64,000 nt of DNA from Ruegeria arenilitoris (GTDB lineage Bacteria; Pseudomonadota; Alphaproteobacteria; Rhodobacterales; Rhodobacteraceae), in NCBI RefSeq assembly GCF_013030265.1, contig NZ_WPZQ01000001.1, positions 372,001 through 436,000 of the forward strand. The letters run 5' to 3'. A program made the position numbers and the translations under genes. The notes beneath the pieces were generated by a model. That model saw nothing but the letters and a program-made list of their open reading frames with translations, ran no database searches and was not told the DNA's origin. This document shows positions 18,147 through 26,354 of the stretch, piece after piece (position 1 is the stretch's first letter; each line of letters opens with the position of its first letter).

Positions 18147-18790
18147 GTTCCAATACGATCCGTGTCCTGATCGTCGACGACCACCCCATGGTTGCCGAAG
18201 GCATTCAGTCAATCCTGGAAAGCTATGACGAAATCGAAGTCGTCGGTACGCTCAGTAACGGTCAGGAAGCAGTAGATCAGGCGAACCTCCTACAGCCGGA
18301 TGTCATTTTAATGGATCTGAACATGCCCGGACTGGGTGGTCTGAGCGCGACCGAGCTCATCCTCGAACGGCTGCCGGACACCCGTGTTCTGATCCTGTCC
18401 ATGCATGACAGCCCGGAGTACATTTCTACGGCTCTTAGCCACGGTGCGAGAGGTTACATTCTGAAGGACGTACAGACCGAGGAAATCAAACAGGCGATCG
18501 ACGCCGTGATGCAGGGTGAGCGTTACCTTTGCACTGGCGCCAGTGGCTCACTTGAACCCAAAGGCGACAGCGCGCGCGAGGCTCTTACAGGGCGTGAACA
18601 AACCATTCTCTTGGAGCTTGCACAGGGTAAATCCAATAAAGAGGTTGCTCTGGCCCTGGATATTTCAGTGCGAACCGTTGAGACCCATCGCAAGAACATC
18701 AAACGTAAACTTGGCATTTCCTCGACCGCAGGCCTGACACGATACGCCATGGAACATGGCATGCTGCAAGGCACTGGTGTCGGTTTTTAG
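18143..18790 (+). CDS. NarL/LuxR-type response regulator (215 aa)
   Basis: Receiver domain with the acidic pocket DD at 12-13 and phospho-acceptor Asp58 (VILMDLNMPG), and Lys in YILKDVQ. The C-terminal LuxR helix-turn-helix is LTGREQTILLELAQGKSNKEVALALDISVRTVETH. It is the cognate partner of the kinase upstream (ATGA overlap). Likely targets are the divergent TRAP operon and perhaps its own operon, through the palindrome at 16561. Confidence 0.95.
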   Translation: MSSNTIRVLIVDDHPMVAEGIQSILESYDEIEVVGTLSNGQEAVDQANLLQPDVILMDLNMPGLGGLSATELILERLPDTRVLILSMHDSPEYISTALSHGARGYILKDVQTEEIKQAIDAVMQGERYLCTGASGSLEPKGDSAREALTGREQTILLELAQGKSNKEVALALDISVRTVETHRKNIKRKLGISSTAGLTRYAMEHGMLQGTGVGF

Positions 18791-18797
18791 TTCGACC

Positions 18798-19178
18798 TCA
18801 ACGTGGCCGAATATCTTCTCCAAAGAATATAAGCGTGCCATCTTCATCGAGCACGTGGAACTCGCGTTGCAGATAGGGTTGGTCAAACGGTGCGCGTACG
18901 CGACCTTCGGGCAGATCGTCCAACCCCGAACGTAGTTGTTCGTACAACTCATCGATCCCTTCTACATCAATGTAAAAGGAATGCTCATCCCCAAGGGGTC
19001 GGCCATCTGCACGCGGCGGACACTCAAGCAAGCGAATGGCAACCGATCCCAAAGATAGGAAAGCATAGTTGTCCTGCGTGAAACCACAGTTGAAGCCCAA
19101 TCGATCGCAGTAAAAGTCGATCTGCTTCTTCAAAGATGAGCACAAAACAAAAGGTGTGAGTTGCAATATCTGTGACAC
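18798..19178 (-). CDS. VOC family protein (bleomycin-resistance/glyoxalase-like) (126 aa)
   Basis: A small protein with the VOC pattern: LQLTPFVLCSSLKKQIDFYCDRLGFNCGF at the start and REFHVLDEDGTLIFFGEDI at the end. The GTG start at 19178 has AGGAG seven bases upstream. The stop is only 7 bases from the stop of the convergent response regulator. Enzyme or binding role is unknown. Confidence 0.83.
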   Translation of the reverse strand: MSQILQLTPFVLCSSLKKQIDFYCDRLGFNCGFTQDNYAFLSLGSVAIRLLECPPRADGRPLGDEHSFYIDVEGIDELYEQLRSGLDDLPEGRVRAPFDQPYLQREFHVLDEDGTLIFFGEDIRPR

Positions 19179-19225
19179 GCTGAATCTCCTGTTTGAAACA
19201 GCGCTATCTTACCGGTCAAAGCCGT

Positions 19226-20071
19226 TCAATCCAGCAACTGGTCTTTCCTCAGCCCCTCACGTTCATAATGATGAGGCAGCACTCGCCCATAAAGTTGTCT
19301 GGTCCGCTCCACCCCGCCACACATGCCCTCTGCTTCAACGAATGAAAAAATGCCGACATATCGTCTGCGGTCACCTTTGACCGGCGCGACACGATGTAGA
19401 GAATATCGCCCCCTGAAAATCTGCAGATCACCGGGCTGCAGCTCTAGTTGCCTGACACGTGCCATGTTTCCGTCAAGGATCGAAGCGACCGCATCAAAAT
19501 TCTCGTCCTCAGTGCTGCGCAGATTGGGTGCATATTCAAACGCCCCACCCTCTTCGCCATTCTGAATCGCAAGTGTCACGGTGTAGTTGTTTGTGTCGAA
19601 GTGCCAGGGGAAGCCCTGCCCTTCTTCGACCACGTTGATAATCACATCAGCCAGCGGATCATCGTATCTAAAGAACCGATCCTCATCTTCTCCCAATGCT
19701 TCGCGAATGAAAGGCAGAAAGCCTTCAAACTCGTAGATCCTGCGCAGCGGACCGGAAGCTGGAAAATTGTCAGCGGGCACAAACGCGTTTGAACGGTCAC
19801 AAAAGCGGCGGATTGGATGCGCGATCCCAAAACGCGGATCGTCTTTGGTGAAATAGGCATTGGTACGGTTGAAAGACCGGTGCGCTTTGGGCGCGACAGT
19901 GTCAGCCTCCTGCAACAACAGCTCGATACCGGTTTCATGAACAAAGCCGGGCAGAACCGCGCATCCGTCCTGATCCAACTCGCGCTTCAAATCTTCGATC
20001 ATCCTGTCATACGCCGGTGAGTCCGGCCGATCGATCGGATACCGCCCAAGATCTACCAGATCGTGTAACAT
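19226..20071 (-). CDS. Fe(II)/2-oxoglutarate oxygenase related to BesD/HalD amino-acid halogenases, hydroxylase-type (281 aa)
   Basis: The core reads WHFDTNNYTVTLAIQNGEEG followed by GAFEYAPNLR, and then LQPGDLQIFRGRYSLHRV, matching the BesD/HalD family of free amino-acid halogenases. In those halogenases the iron-binding Asp is replaced by Gly or Ala to make room for chloride. Here the triad is intact: His157, Asp159 and His226, with the 2-oxoglutarate-binding Arg in the GDRRRY segment (about 235-237). The expected chemistry is therefore hydroxylation of a free amino acid or similar small molecule. The substrate is unknown. The ribosome site GGGAGGCGGAAC precedes the ATG. It is divergent from the ilv operon. 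Confidence 0.8.
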   Translation of the reverse strand: MLHDLVDLGRYPIDRPDSPAYDRMIEDLKRELDQDGCAVLPGFVHETGIELLLQEADTVAPKAHRSFNRTNAYFTKDDPRFGIAHPIRRFCDRSNAFVPADNFPASGPLRRIYEFEGFLPFIREALGEDEDRFFRYDDPLADVIINVVEEGQGFPWHFDTNNYTVTLAIQNGEEGGAFEYAPNLRSTEDENFDAVASILDGNMARVRQLELQPGDLQIFRGRYSLHRVAPVKGDRRRYVGIFSFVEAEGMCGGVERTRQLYGRVLPHHYEREGLRKDQLLD

Positions 20072-20294
20072 GTTCCGCCTCCCTTGTTTGCGCTCTCAGG
20101 TTTAGCGTGACGCAGACAGGGGCGCCGATCATGCCCGTTTCGGACATCGGCCTGACGCATTCTGACAAGTCAATTCAGTGCCATGAGCACCAAATGCACG
20201 ATCAAATTCTCGGAAATTCCCGACATGCGTCAATCTGCGCAATAAAATGTCGCAAAATACCGCCCTCAAGATAGAAAATTGGTGCGATTGCCTG

Positions 20295-20321
20295 TTGACG
20301 CCCCTTCCCCCCGCTCATAAT
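20295..20321 (+). promoter_or_regulatory. Candidate promoter of the ilvBN operon
   Basis: TTGACG at 20295 and CATAAT at 20316 resemble sigma-70 -35 and -10 boxes with a 15-base spacer; a slightly weaker -10 one step on gives 17 bases. The predicted transcript starts about 25 bases before the leader peptide, which fits attenuation. Confidence 0.5.
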
Positions 20322-20352
20322 GTCCCCTGCAAGCAAAGAGGAGCCTCTGGCG

Positions 20353-20400
20353 ATGAGAACGCTAGTCGTAATCGTAGGAACCACGCGCATGGGCCGGTAA
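20353..20400 (+). CDS. ilv leader peptide (15 aa) of the attenuator
   Basis: The short frame encodes MRTLVVIVGTTRMGR and stops with TAA. It has five branched-chain residues in a row (Leu4-Val5-Val6-Ile7-Val8) and a GAGGAG ribosome site 9 bases upstream. Ribosome stalling at these codons when charged Leu/Val/Ile tRNAs are scarce would free the downstream antiterminator. It is too short for ordinary gene finders. Confidence 0.85.
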   Translation: MRTLVVIVGTTRMGR

Positions 20401-20427
20401 CGGTAAACCATAATCGAACCCATGCGC
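20385..20427 (+). promoter_or_regulatory. Antiterminator hairpin of the ilv attenuator
   Basis: GCGCATGGG (20385-20393, at the end of the leader frame) is perfectly complementary to CCCATGCGC (20419-20427). The right arm overlaps the left arm of the terminator by two bases. The two structures are thus probably exclusive, as in classical amino-acid attenuators, though the overlap is small. Confidence 0.65.
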
Positions 20428-20454
20428 CTCCGAAAATCTCGGGGGCTTTTTTTT
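20426..20454 (+). terminator. Attenuator terminator upstream of ilvB
   Basis: An 8-bp stem (GCCTCCGA pairing with TCGGGGGC, one G-T pair) with a 5-base loop is followed directly by eight T residues. It lies between the leader peptide and ilvB, ending 40 bases before the ilvB start. Confidence 0.88.
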
Positions 20455-20493
20455 GTCAAACGCAAGACACATGTCGCGAACGGAGCAAAGCAG

Positions 20494-22245
20494 ATGACAC
20501 GTGAGATGACCGGCGCAAAGATGGTTGTTCAAGCCCTCAAGGATCAGGGCGTGGACACAGTATTCGGATACCCCGGCGGCGCCGTGCTACCGATCTATGA
20601 TGAGATTTTTCTGCAGAACGACATTCGCCACATTCTGGTGCGGCACGAGCAAGGTGCCATCCACGCCGCCGAAGGTTATGCCCGCTCGACCGGAAAGCCC
20701 GGCGTTGCGCTTGTTACATCCGGCCCCGGTGCCACCAATGCGGTGACCGGCCTGACGGATGCGTTGCTGGACTCGATCCCGATCGTGGTTCTGACCGGCC
20801 AGGTGCCGACCTTTATGATCGGCTCTGATGCATTTCAGGAGGCTGACACAGTTGGCATTACCCGCCCCTGCACCAAGCACAACTGGCTGGTGAAGGATAC
20901 GGATTCCCTGGCATCTACGCTGCATGAAGCATTTCATGTCGCAACCGCCGGCCGCCCCGGCCCGGTTCTGATCGACATCCCCAAGGATGTGCAGTTCGCC
21001 AGCGGTGAATACACGCCACCAAAACCGTCGACTTCGCATTATCAGCCAGCATTGAAAGGCGATCTGGAAGAGATCACCGAGCTTGTTGCCGCTATTGAAA
21101 CCGCCAAAAAGCCAGTGTTTTACACGGGCGGTGGGGTTATCAACTCGGGTCCCGCCGCAAGCCAGTTGCTGCGCGAACTGGTGGATGCGACTGGGTTCCC
21201 AATTACATCGACCCTGATGGGGCTGGGTGCTTATCCTGCGTCGGGTGAAAACTGGTTGGGAATGCTGGGTATGCACGGCCTCTACGAGGCCAACATGGCG
21301 ATGCATGACTGTGACCTGATGATCAATATCGGCGCGCGGTTCGATGACCGGATCACCGGACGCATCGATGCATTCTCGCCGAACTCGAAAAAGGCGCATA
21401 TCGACATCGACCCGTCATCGATCAACAAGGTGATCCGGGTGGACATCCCGATTGTTGGCGACGTTGCCCATGTTCTTGAAGATATCCTGAAGGTTTGGAA
21501 AGCGCGCGGACGCAAGACAGACGCTGCAAATGTCAAACAGTGGCAAAGCCAGATCGCAGACTGGCGCAAGATCAACTGCCTTGCCTATTCGGAGAACAAG
21601 AAGTCGATCAAACCGCAATACGCACTGCAAAGACTTGAGGAACTGACGAAAAAGCATGATCGCTACATCACGACCGAAGTTGGTCAGCACCAGATGTGGG
21701 CAGCGCAATACCTGGGCTTTGAAGATCCGAACCGTTGGATGACGTCCGGCGGCCTCGGTACCATGGGGTATGGTTTCCCTGCCTCTATCGGCGTTCAGAT
21801 GGCTCATCCTGAAGCGCTGGTCATCAACGTGGCCGGTGAAGCATCCTGGCTGATGAACATGCAGGAGATGGGCACCGCAGTACAATACCGTCTGCCGGTG
21901 AAACAGTTTATCCTGAACAACGAACGTCTGGGCATGGTGCGCCAGTGGCAGGAACTGTTGCACGGCGAGCGGTATTCGCATTCCTGGTCCGAGGCCCTGC
22001 CTGATTTCGTCAAACTTGCCGAAGCGTTCGGTGCCAAAGGTATCATGGTCAGCGACCCCGCCGATCTGGATGATGCGATCATGGAGATGATCAATTATGA
22101 CGGTCCGGTGATCTTTGACTGTCTGGTTGAAAAGCACGAAAACTGCTTCCCCATGATCCCGTCGGGCAAGGCGCATAACGAAATGCTGCTGGGCGAGGCC
22201 GAGACGCAGGGCGTGATCGACTCCAAAGGTTCGGTTCTGGTTTAA
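20494..22245 (+). CDS. ilvB: Acetolactate synthase large (catalytic) subunit (583 aa)
   Basis: The ThDP-dependent enzyme that makes acetolactate or acetohydroxybutyrate, first common step of valine, leucine and isoleucine synthesis. The conserved opening GAKMVVQALKDQGVDTVFGYPGGAVLPIYD is followed by the catalytic Glu in VRHEQGAIHAAEGYARSTGK. The ThDP-binding region lies in the last third (GGLGTMGYGFPASIG, then the GEASWLMNMQEM motif). The start ATG 20494 has CGGAGCA upstream. The frame is open to 20422, but that extension lies in the terminator and is not coding. Controlled by the upstream attenuator. Confidence 0.97.
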   Translation: MTREMTGAKMVVQALKDQGVDTVFGYPGGAVLPIYDEIFLQNDIRHILVRHEQGAIHAAEGYARSTGKPGVALVTSGPGATNAVTGLTDALLDSIPIVVLTGQVPTFMIGSDAFQEADTVGITRPCTKHNWLVKDTDSLASTLHEAFHVATAGRPGPVLIDIPKDVQFASGEYTPPKPSTSHYQPALKGDLEEITELVAAIETAKKPVFYTGGGVINSGPAASQLLRELVDATGFPITSTLMGLGAYPASGENWLGMLGMHGLYEANMAMHDCDLMINIGARFDDRITGRIDAFSPNSKKAHIDIDPSSINKVIRVDIPIVGDVAHVLEDILKVWKARGRKTDAANVKQWQSQIADWRKINCLAYSENKKSIKPQYALQRLEELTKKHDRYITTEVGQHQMWAAQYLGFEDPNRWMTSGGLGTMGYGFPASIGVQMAHPEALVINVAGEASWLMNMQEMGTAVQYRLPVKQFILNNERLGMVRQWQELLHGERYSHSWSEALPDFVKLAEAFGAKGIMVSDPADLDDAIMEMINYDGPVIFDCLVEKHENCFPMIPSGKAHNEMLLGEAETQGVIDSKGSVLV

Positions 22246-22311
22246 CAACATTCGTCGGAATTTACCGGGCGCTTGGCGTCCGGCTTTCGCAAGATGATGA
22301 AAGGGACGTAA

Positions 22312-22872
22312 ATGTCTGCCCTACATATCAAAAAAGGCTCTACTCGCCATTCCGCCTACAACCTACGCCCTACTTTTTCGGACGTGCAAGAACGCCACAC
22401 GATCGCCGTTCTCGTTGAAAACGAACCCGGCGTCCTGGCGCGAGTGATTGGTCTGTTCTCGGGCCGAGGTTACAACATCGAAAGCCTGACTGTGGCCGAG
22501 GTGGATCATACAGGCCATCTCAGCCGTATCACGATTGTCACCACGGGTACGCCGCAGGTGATCGAGCAGATCAAGGCGCAGCTGGGACGTATCGTTCCGG
22601 TTCATGATGTGCACGACCTGACTGTCGAAGGCCCCTCGGTCGAGCGCGAGCTTGCCATCATAAAGGTGGTGGGTGAAGGAGACAAAAGGGTCGAAGCGCT
22701 GCGTCTGGCCGATATCTTTCGCGCCAACGTAGTGGACAGCACGCTCAACTCTTTCATCTTTGAAATCACCGGCGCGCCGGACAAGATCGACGCTTTTGCC
22801 GATCTGATGCGCCCGCTGGGTCTGGCCGAAGTTGCCAGAACTGGCGTTGCCGCGCTTTTGCGCGGAGACTAA
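22312..22872 (+). CDS. ilvN: Acetolactate synthase small (regulatory) subunit (186 aa)
   Basis: Activates the large subunit and confers valine feedback inhibition. The ACT domain reads HTIAVLVENEPGVLARVIGLFSGRGYNIESLTVAEVD (about residues 28-65), followed by the ALS_SS C-terminal domain (ERELAIIKVVGEG to RTGVAALLRGD). The roughly 25-residue N-terminal extension is usual in this bacterial group. The gene starts 66 bases after ilvB, with AAAGGGACGTAA as ribosome site. The symbol ilvH is used for the same subunit in some species. Confidence 0.96.
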   Translation: MSALHIKKGSTRHSAYNLRPTFSDVQERHTIAVLVENEPGVLARVIGLFSGRGYNIESLTVAEVDHTGHLSRITIVTTGTPQVIEQIKAQLGRIVPVHDVHDLTVEGPSVERELAIIKVVGEGDKRVEALRLADIFRANVVDSTLNSFIFEITGAPDKIDAFADLMRPLGLAEVARTGVAALLRGD

Positions 22873-22882
22873 ACGACCAACT

Positions 22883-22916
22883 GCCCCGGTCTGAAAACTG
22901 CAATTTGGACCGGGGC
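22883..22916 (+). terminator. Hairpin downstream of ilvN, possible terminator
   Basis: GCCCCGGTC and GACCGGGGC form a perfect 9-bp stem 11 bases after the ilvN stop. There is no T tract, so it may act as a Rho-dependent or RNA-stabilising 3' end. A second 7-bp hairpin (GCCTGCT/AGCAGGC) follows at about 22920-22940. Confidence 0.45.
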
Positions 22917-23180
22917 TGGCCTGCTTATAAACAGCAGGCACCCGGACAGACGAAACTGCACCGGTCTCTGTCAGTCATAATTGACTGAGCGCATGAAAAA
23001 GATCATGCAAAATAACATAAAGCCTATTGCCTTTACTGCCCGGCACGTTAGCTTCGAGCGCGCAATGCGTCGTTTGGCGTGTTCGCTGGGGTCATCTTTA
23101 CGATTTTTGACTGAAATGCGGCCTTCGGGACCGTATCGGTCCTGTTTTCCCTTAAATGGCGGTAAAAACCTGAGACATAC
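22917..23180. other. Intergenic region before the XRE regulator
   Basis: Together with the hairpin above this makes about 308 bases without a gene. It holds a GCCTGCT/AGCAGGC hairpin, a CAGTCA/TGACTG inverted repeat near 22970 and GCATG/CATGC arms near 22992-23012. I see no RNA gene I can name. One or more of these repeats may be operator sites of the XRE regulator. Confidence 0.35.
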
Positions 23181-23909
23181 ATGATCAAAGACACCCGAAG
23201 CCCAGAAGAATTGCGCAAAATGTTCGGCGCAAATCTGAGGCGGCTTGCAAACAGATACCCTTCTGTCTCGGAACTCTGCCGCCAGCTCGGGATAAACCGT
23301 ACGCAGTTCAATCGATATCTGGCTGGGGAGAGCTTTCCGCGTCCGGATGTACTGGACCGGATCTGTCGGTTCTTTAACGTCGATGCCCGCATCCTGCTCA
23401 AGCCTCTGGACGAAATATCGACACCCCGGGGATACTCCGCCGGAGCAGCTTTGGCACAGTTTCTGGGTTCCGGACCTACCGCCTTGACAGAAGCAGAGTT
23501 TCCAAACGGGTTTTATCACGCCGTTGAAACCGCCCAGTCTGAATCCGAAGCCGCGATCCACAGCCTGTATTACGCGTACCGCGTTCAACAGTGTACTCTA
23601 TTGCGCAGCTATCTATCCCGAGCAAAAGGCCCCGCCCGACTGCCCGGAGATCGTGAAATACGCGGCTTCGTTGCCTGTGCAGGCAACAAGCTCTACGTTT
23701 TGGCCTCTCGCTATGGCGCCGCTGACTGTCGCATGTTCCTGCTGTCAAAGTCATCCGATAAACCAGAGGATCGATGGTTGGGTTTTGTTGCCGATCTATC
23801 TGAAACAGCCGTAGAATTGTCGGCTGCCCGGAATGTTGAATTTCGCCACTTGGGTCGAGATTTCCCTGCCGCATTGGCAGTCGCCAGAATGGCGTCCAAC
23901 CCCGGTTGA
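23181..23909 (+). CDS. XRE-type helix-turn-helix transcription regulator (242 aa)
   Basis: The N-terminal HTH_XRE domain (about residues 9-70) reads LRKMFGANLRRLANRYPSVSELCRQLGINRTQFNRYL, then SFPRPDVLDRICRFFNVDARILL. The remaining about 165 residues are a globular domain that I do not recognise, perhaps an effector or dimerisation part. It sits just upstream of a Rieske oxygenase gene on the same strand, separated by a striking nested palindrome. Control of that oxygenase and of itself is a reasonable inference. Confidence 0.85.
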   Translation: MIKDTRSPEELRKMFGANLRRLANRYPSVSELCRQLGINRTQFNRYLAGESFPRPDVLDRICRFFNVDARILLKPLDEISTPRGYSAGAALAQFLGSGPTALTEAEFPNGFYHAVETAQSESEAAIHSLYYAYRVQQCTLLRSYLSRAKGPARLPGDREIRGFVACAGNKLYVLASRYGAADCRMFLLSKSSDKPEDRWLGFVADLSETAVELSAARNVEFRHLGRDFPAALAVARMASNPG

Positions 23910-23941
23910 TTAAGAAAAGTCTTAAAATGCTCAGCGTTTGA

Positions 23942-23980
23942 TTTTCTCAATAAACACTCATGAGTGTCGTTGTGAGAAAA
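23942..23980. promoter_or_regulatory. Nested palindrome upstream of the Rieske oxygenase gene
   Basis: A perfect 14-bp palindrome ACACTCATGAGTGT (23954-23967) is flanked by TTTTCTCA (23942-23949) and TGAGAAAA (23973-23980), themselves perfect inverted copies with spacers of 4 and 5 bases. It lies 72 bases before the oxygenase start and 32 after the XRE regulator stop. This looks like a dimer-of-dimers operator. TTAAGA-AAAG-TCTTAA at 23910-23925 is a further inverted repeat. Confidence 0.6.
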
Positions 23981-24052
23981 GCTGAGGTCGCAGAAATATT
24001 AGCGACCGAGCTCCCTTCGTGCATAGGCTGGCAGAGTATTGAGGAGACCCAC

Positions 24053-25210
24053 ATGGCCAGCACACCCACCGATTTGTCGGCAGTTCGCAAGCCCATAGCA
24101 AACGCTCTTGGATTGCCGAACGGCCACTACACCGACCCTGCGTTGCACGCAGAAGAGAGTCAGGCCCTGCTACAGGAATGCTGGTCAGGCCTGGCCGTAA
24201 CAGCAGACGTCCCCGAACCGGGAGATGCAGTACCCTTGGAATTTATGGGTATTCCATTGCTGCTGCTTCGCGATCGTTCTGGTGTTGTCCGCGTTTTCCA
24301 GAACATATGCCGCCACCGTGGCATGATACTGGTCGAGGAGCCTCGTAAAATCGAAGGGGCCATCCGCTGCCCCTATCACAGCTGGTGTTATTCGACCGAG
24401 GGTCGGTTGGTCGCAACGCCACATGTCGGCGGGCCCGGGCAGAATGCGCATGAAAATGTAAAACGCTCTGAACTGGGCCTTATTGAGGTGCGCAGTCACA
24501 TCTGGCGCGAGATTGTCTGGATCAATGTCTCAGGTACAGCGCCCGAGTTCGAAGATGCCAACGCCAAACTGATCGAGCGTTGGTCTGAGTTCGAGAAACC
24601 CTTGTATCACGGGGGTGCGGACAGCGCGTTCCGGCTGGACGTGAACTGCAACTGGAAGCTGGCGGTCGAGAACTATTGCGAAAGCTATCACCTGCCTTGG
24701 ATTCATCCAGGCCTTAACAGCTACTCCCGACTGGAAGATCACTACAATATCGAAGAGACCGGCCTGTATTCAGGTCAGGGCACGCTCGTTTACCGACAAT
24801 TGAAAGGCGACAATGGCGATGTGTTTGCCGATTTCGAGGGGTTGAGCGACAAATGGGACAAGGCTGCGGAATACATCGCGGTCTTTCCCAACGTGCTGTT
24901 GGGCGTTCACAGAGATCATGCCTTTGTGATCATCCTAAGACCTGAGGCACAGGACAAGACCTCGGAGCATATACATCTGTTCTACGCCACGCCTGACACT
25001 GACAAAGACCTTCGTGCGCGGAACACTGAACAGTGGAAAGTCGTGTTCGAAGAAGATGTATTTGTAGTCGAGGGTATGCAGCGCGGTCGTGCGGCGCCGG
25101 GTTTCGATGGCGGTCATTTCTCGCCCGCCATGGATGGTCCGACGCATCTGTTTCATGACTGGGTCGCGTTGCGGCTTGAGGCGCACCGGACCGATCTGGC
25201 AGCGGAATGA
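24053..25210 (+). CDS. Rieske non-heme iron oxygenase, alpha (catalytic) subunit (385 aa)
   Basis: The Rieske [2Fe-2S] centre is Cys86-x-His88 (CRHRG) and Cys106-x2-His109 (CPYHSW). The mononuclear iron site lies in NCNWKLAVENYCESYHLPWIHPG (His213, His218), with an acidic partner near EEDVFVVEG. The layout resembles aromatic-ring and quaternary-amine (choline/glycine betaine/carnitine) oxygenases, but the substrate cannot be fixed. No ferredoxin or reductase gene is adjacent, so electrons must come from elsewhere. The start is ATG 24053 with GAGGAG 6 bases upstream; the frame is open to 23960, but that ATG falls inside the palindrome. Coupled to a 73-aa gene by ATGA. Confidence 0.92.
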   Translation: MASTPTDLSAVRKPIANALGLPNGHYTDPALHAEESQALLQECWSGLAVTADVPEPGDAVPLEFMGIPLLLLRDRSGVVRVFQNICRHRGMILVEEPRKIEGAIRCPYHSWCYSTEGRLVATPHVGGPGQNAHENVKRSELGLIEVRSHIWREIVWINVSGTAPEFEDANAKLIERWSEFEKPLYHGGADSAFRLDVNCNWKLAVENYCESYHLPWIHPGLNSYSRLEDHYNIEETGLYSGQGTLVYRQLKGDNGDVFADFEGLSDKWDKAAEYIAVFPNVLLGVHRDHAFVIILRPEAQDKTSEHIHLFYATPDTDKDLRARNTEQWKVVFEEDVFVVEGMQRGRAAPGFDGGHFSPAMDGPTHLFHDWVALRLEAHRTDLAAE

Positions 25211-25428
25211 CCGATTTGAACACACGCCTGCTGCAAGCCCATGCAGCAGGCGACATTAAGTTGATCTCAGCACTTTACGAAGAAGCAGCCGACGCTACGA
25301 CCGACGATGATGCTGCCGGTTTCTTCCTGACCCATGCCTATGTACATGCTTTGGAAGCAGGTTTGCCAAGCGTCGAGCAACTGCGGGATCGGTTGATCAA
25401 AATGGGTCGGGACGTGCCGCAAGGCTAG
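25207..25428 (+). CDS. Small protein coupled to the Rieske oxygenase, unknown function (73 aa)
   Basis: The ATG overlaps the oxygenase stop by 4 bases. The protein (MTDLNTRLLQAHAAGDIKLI onward) is a predicted all-helical, TPR/Sel1-like pair of helices with QAHAAGDIKLISALYEEAAD and FFLTHAYVHALEAGL. It has no Cys cluster, so it is not a ferredoxin. It may stabilise or partner the oxygenase, but this is inferred only from coupling. Confidence 0.75.
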   Translation: MTDLNTRLLQAHAAGDIKLISALYEEAADATTDDDAAGFFLTHAYVHALEAGLPSVEQLRDRLIKMGRDVPQG

Positions 25429-25519
25429 GCACGGCCCAACCGCACCATTTAAGAAACTCGCCTCTGGTAGGGCCTAGCGCCGCACGGGTGGCGCCCGCGC
25501 AGCGAGGTAGTACCTGTTC

Positions 25520-26323
25520 TCAGGTCGTTACTCCAGCTTCCGGGTCAGGCACATCACGGCTGCCTTCTGTGATCTGACGATAAAGATGCCAACTGGCGTG
25601 ACCCAACAATGGCAGCACGATCAACAGCCCTAAAAACCACGGCACCATGGCCACAAATGTCAGGATCGCAATAAAGACACCCCAGCCGAACATGATCCTC
25701 TTGTTGGTGCTGACGTATGCATAGCTTGAGATCATGGCAGTCACGAAATCCAGCTCGCGATCCAGCAACATGGGGATCGACAGTACCGTCAGCATGTAAA
25801 GAAGTATCGCAAACACCGCACCGACGGCCGAGCCGACGGCCAGCATCGTCAGACCATTTGGCGTCAGAAAAACCTCAAGCGAAGATGATACATTGGTCAT
25901 CGTGGCCAGCCCCATGAAAAGCGCAAAGATCATGTGGCCAAGAAAGAACCAGAACAGGAACATCACCACGATAATCGCGCAGATCGACGGAAGCTGACGG
26001 CGGCTCTGCTGGATGACCACGCCGAATATCGCTCCGAAGCTCAAAGGCTCGCCCTGTTCCAAGCGGTGTGAAACTTCGTAAAGCCCGACAGCTGCGAAAG
26101 GACCGATCAGCGGAAAGCCGATAGCTGCCAGAACCAGCCAGTACGTTGTCCCGGTCTGGAGAGTTACCCACGTCATCAGCCAGCCCGCCAGGACATAAAA
26201 CCCTGCAAAAAGAAGGCCAAAGACAGGTGCACGCCGAAAATCCTGCCATGCGCACCGCAGCGACTCGCGTAGCATTTCGGTCGTGACAGGTTTCATCTTG
26301 GGAACACCAAAGGGCCTATCCAT
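25520..26323 (-). CDS. DUF2189 integral membrane protein (267 aa)
   Basis: Six hydrophobic segments follow a short soluble start ([44 protein letters not shown]). This matches DUF2189, a family of unknown function often near cytochrome oxidase genes, although none is near here. The start ATG 26323 has GGAGAGACAG directly upstream. The frame is open into the amidase gene upstream, but that extension is not convincing. The stop lies 91 bases from the convergent small gene; this gap has GC-rich arms but no clear terminator. Confidence 0.85.
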   Translation of the reverse strand: MDRPFGVPKMKPVTTEMLRESLRCAWQDFRRAPVFGLLFAGFYVLAGWLMTWVTLQTGTTYWLVLAAIGFPLIGPFAAVGLYEVSHRLEQGEPLSFGAIFGVVIQQSRRQLPSICAIIVVMFLFWFFLGHMIFALFMGLATMTNVSSSLEVFLTPNGLTMLAVGSAVGAVFAILLYMLTVLSIPMLLDRELDFVTAMISSYAYVSTNKRIMFGWGVFIAILTFVAMVPWFLGLLIVLPLLGHASWHLYRQITEGSRDVPDPEAGVTT

Positions 26324-26354
26324 GATCTGTCTCTCCTCTGCTCTTATTCTTGCA

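Noticed and set aside
19226..20071. Calling the BesD-like protein a halogenase
   Set aside because: The Asp of the iron triad is present (His-Phe-Asp), which leaves no room for the chloride ligand of known halogenases.
20422..20493. ilvB beginning at ATG 20422
   Set aside because: This stretch is the attenuator terminator and antiterminator. The proper start with ribosome site is at 20494.
21415..22251. Minus-strand open frame of 278 codons opposite ilvB
   Set aside because: Antisense to a highly conserved enzyme gene and without domain resemblance.
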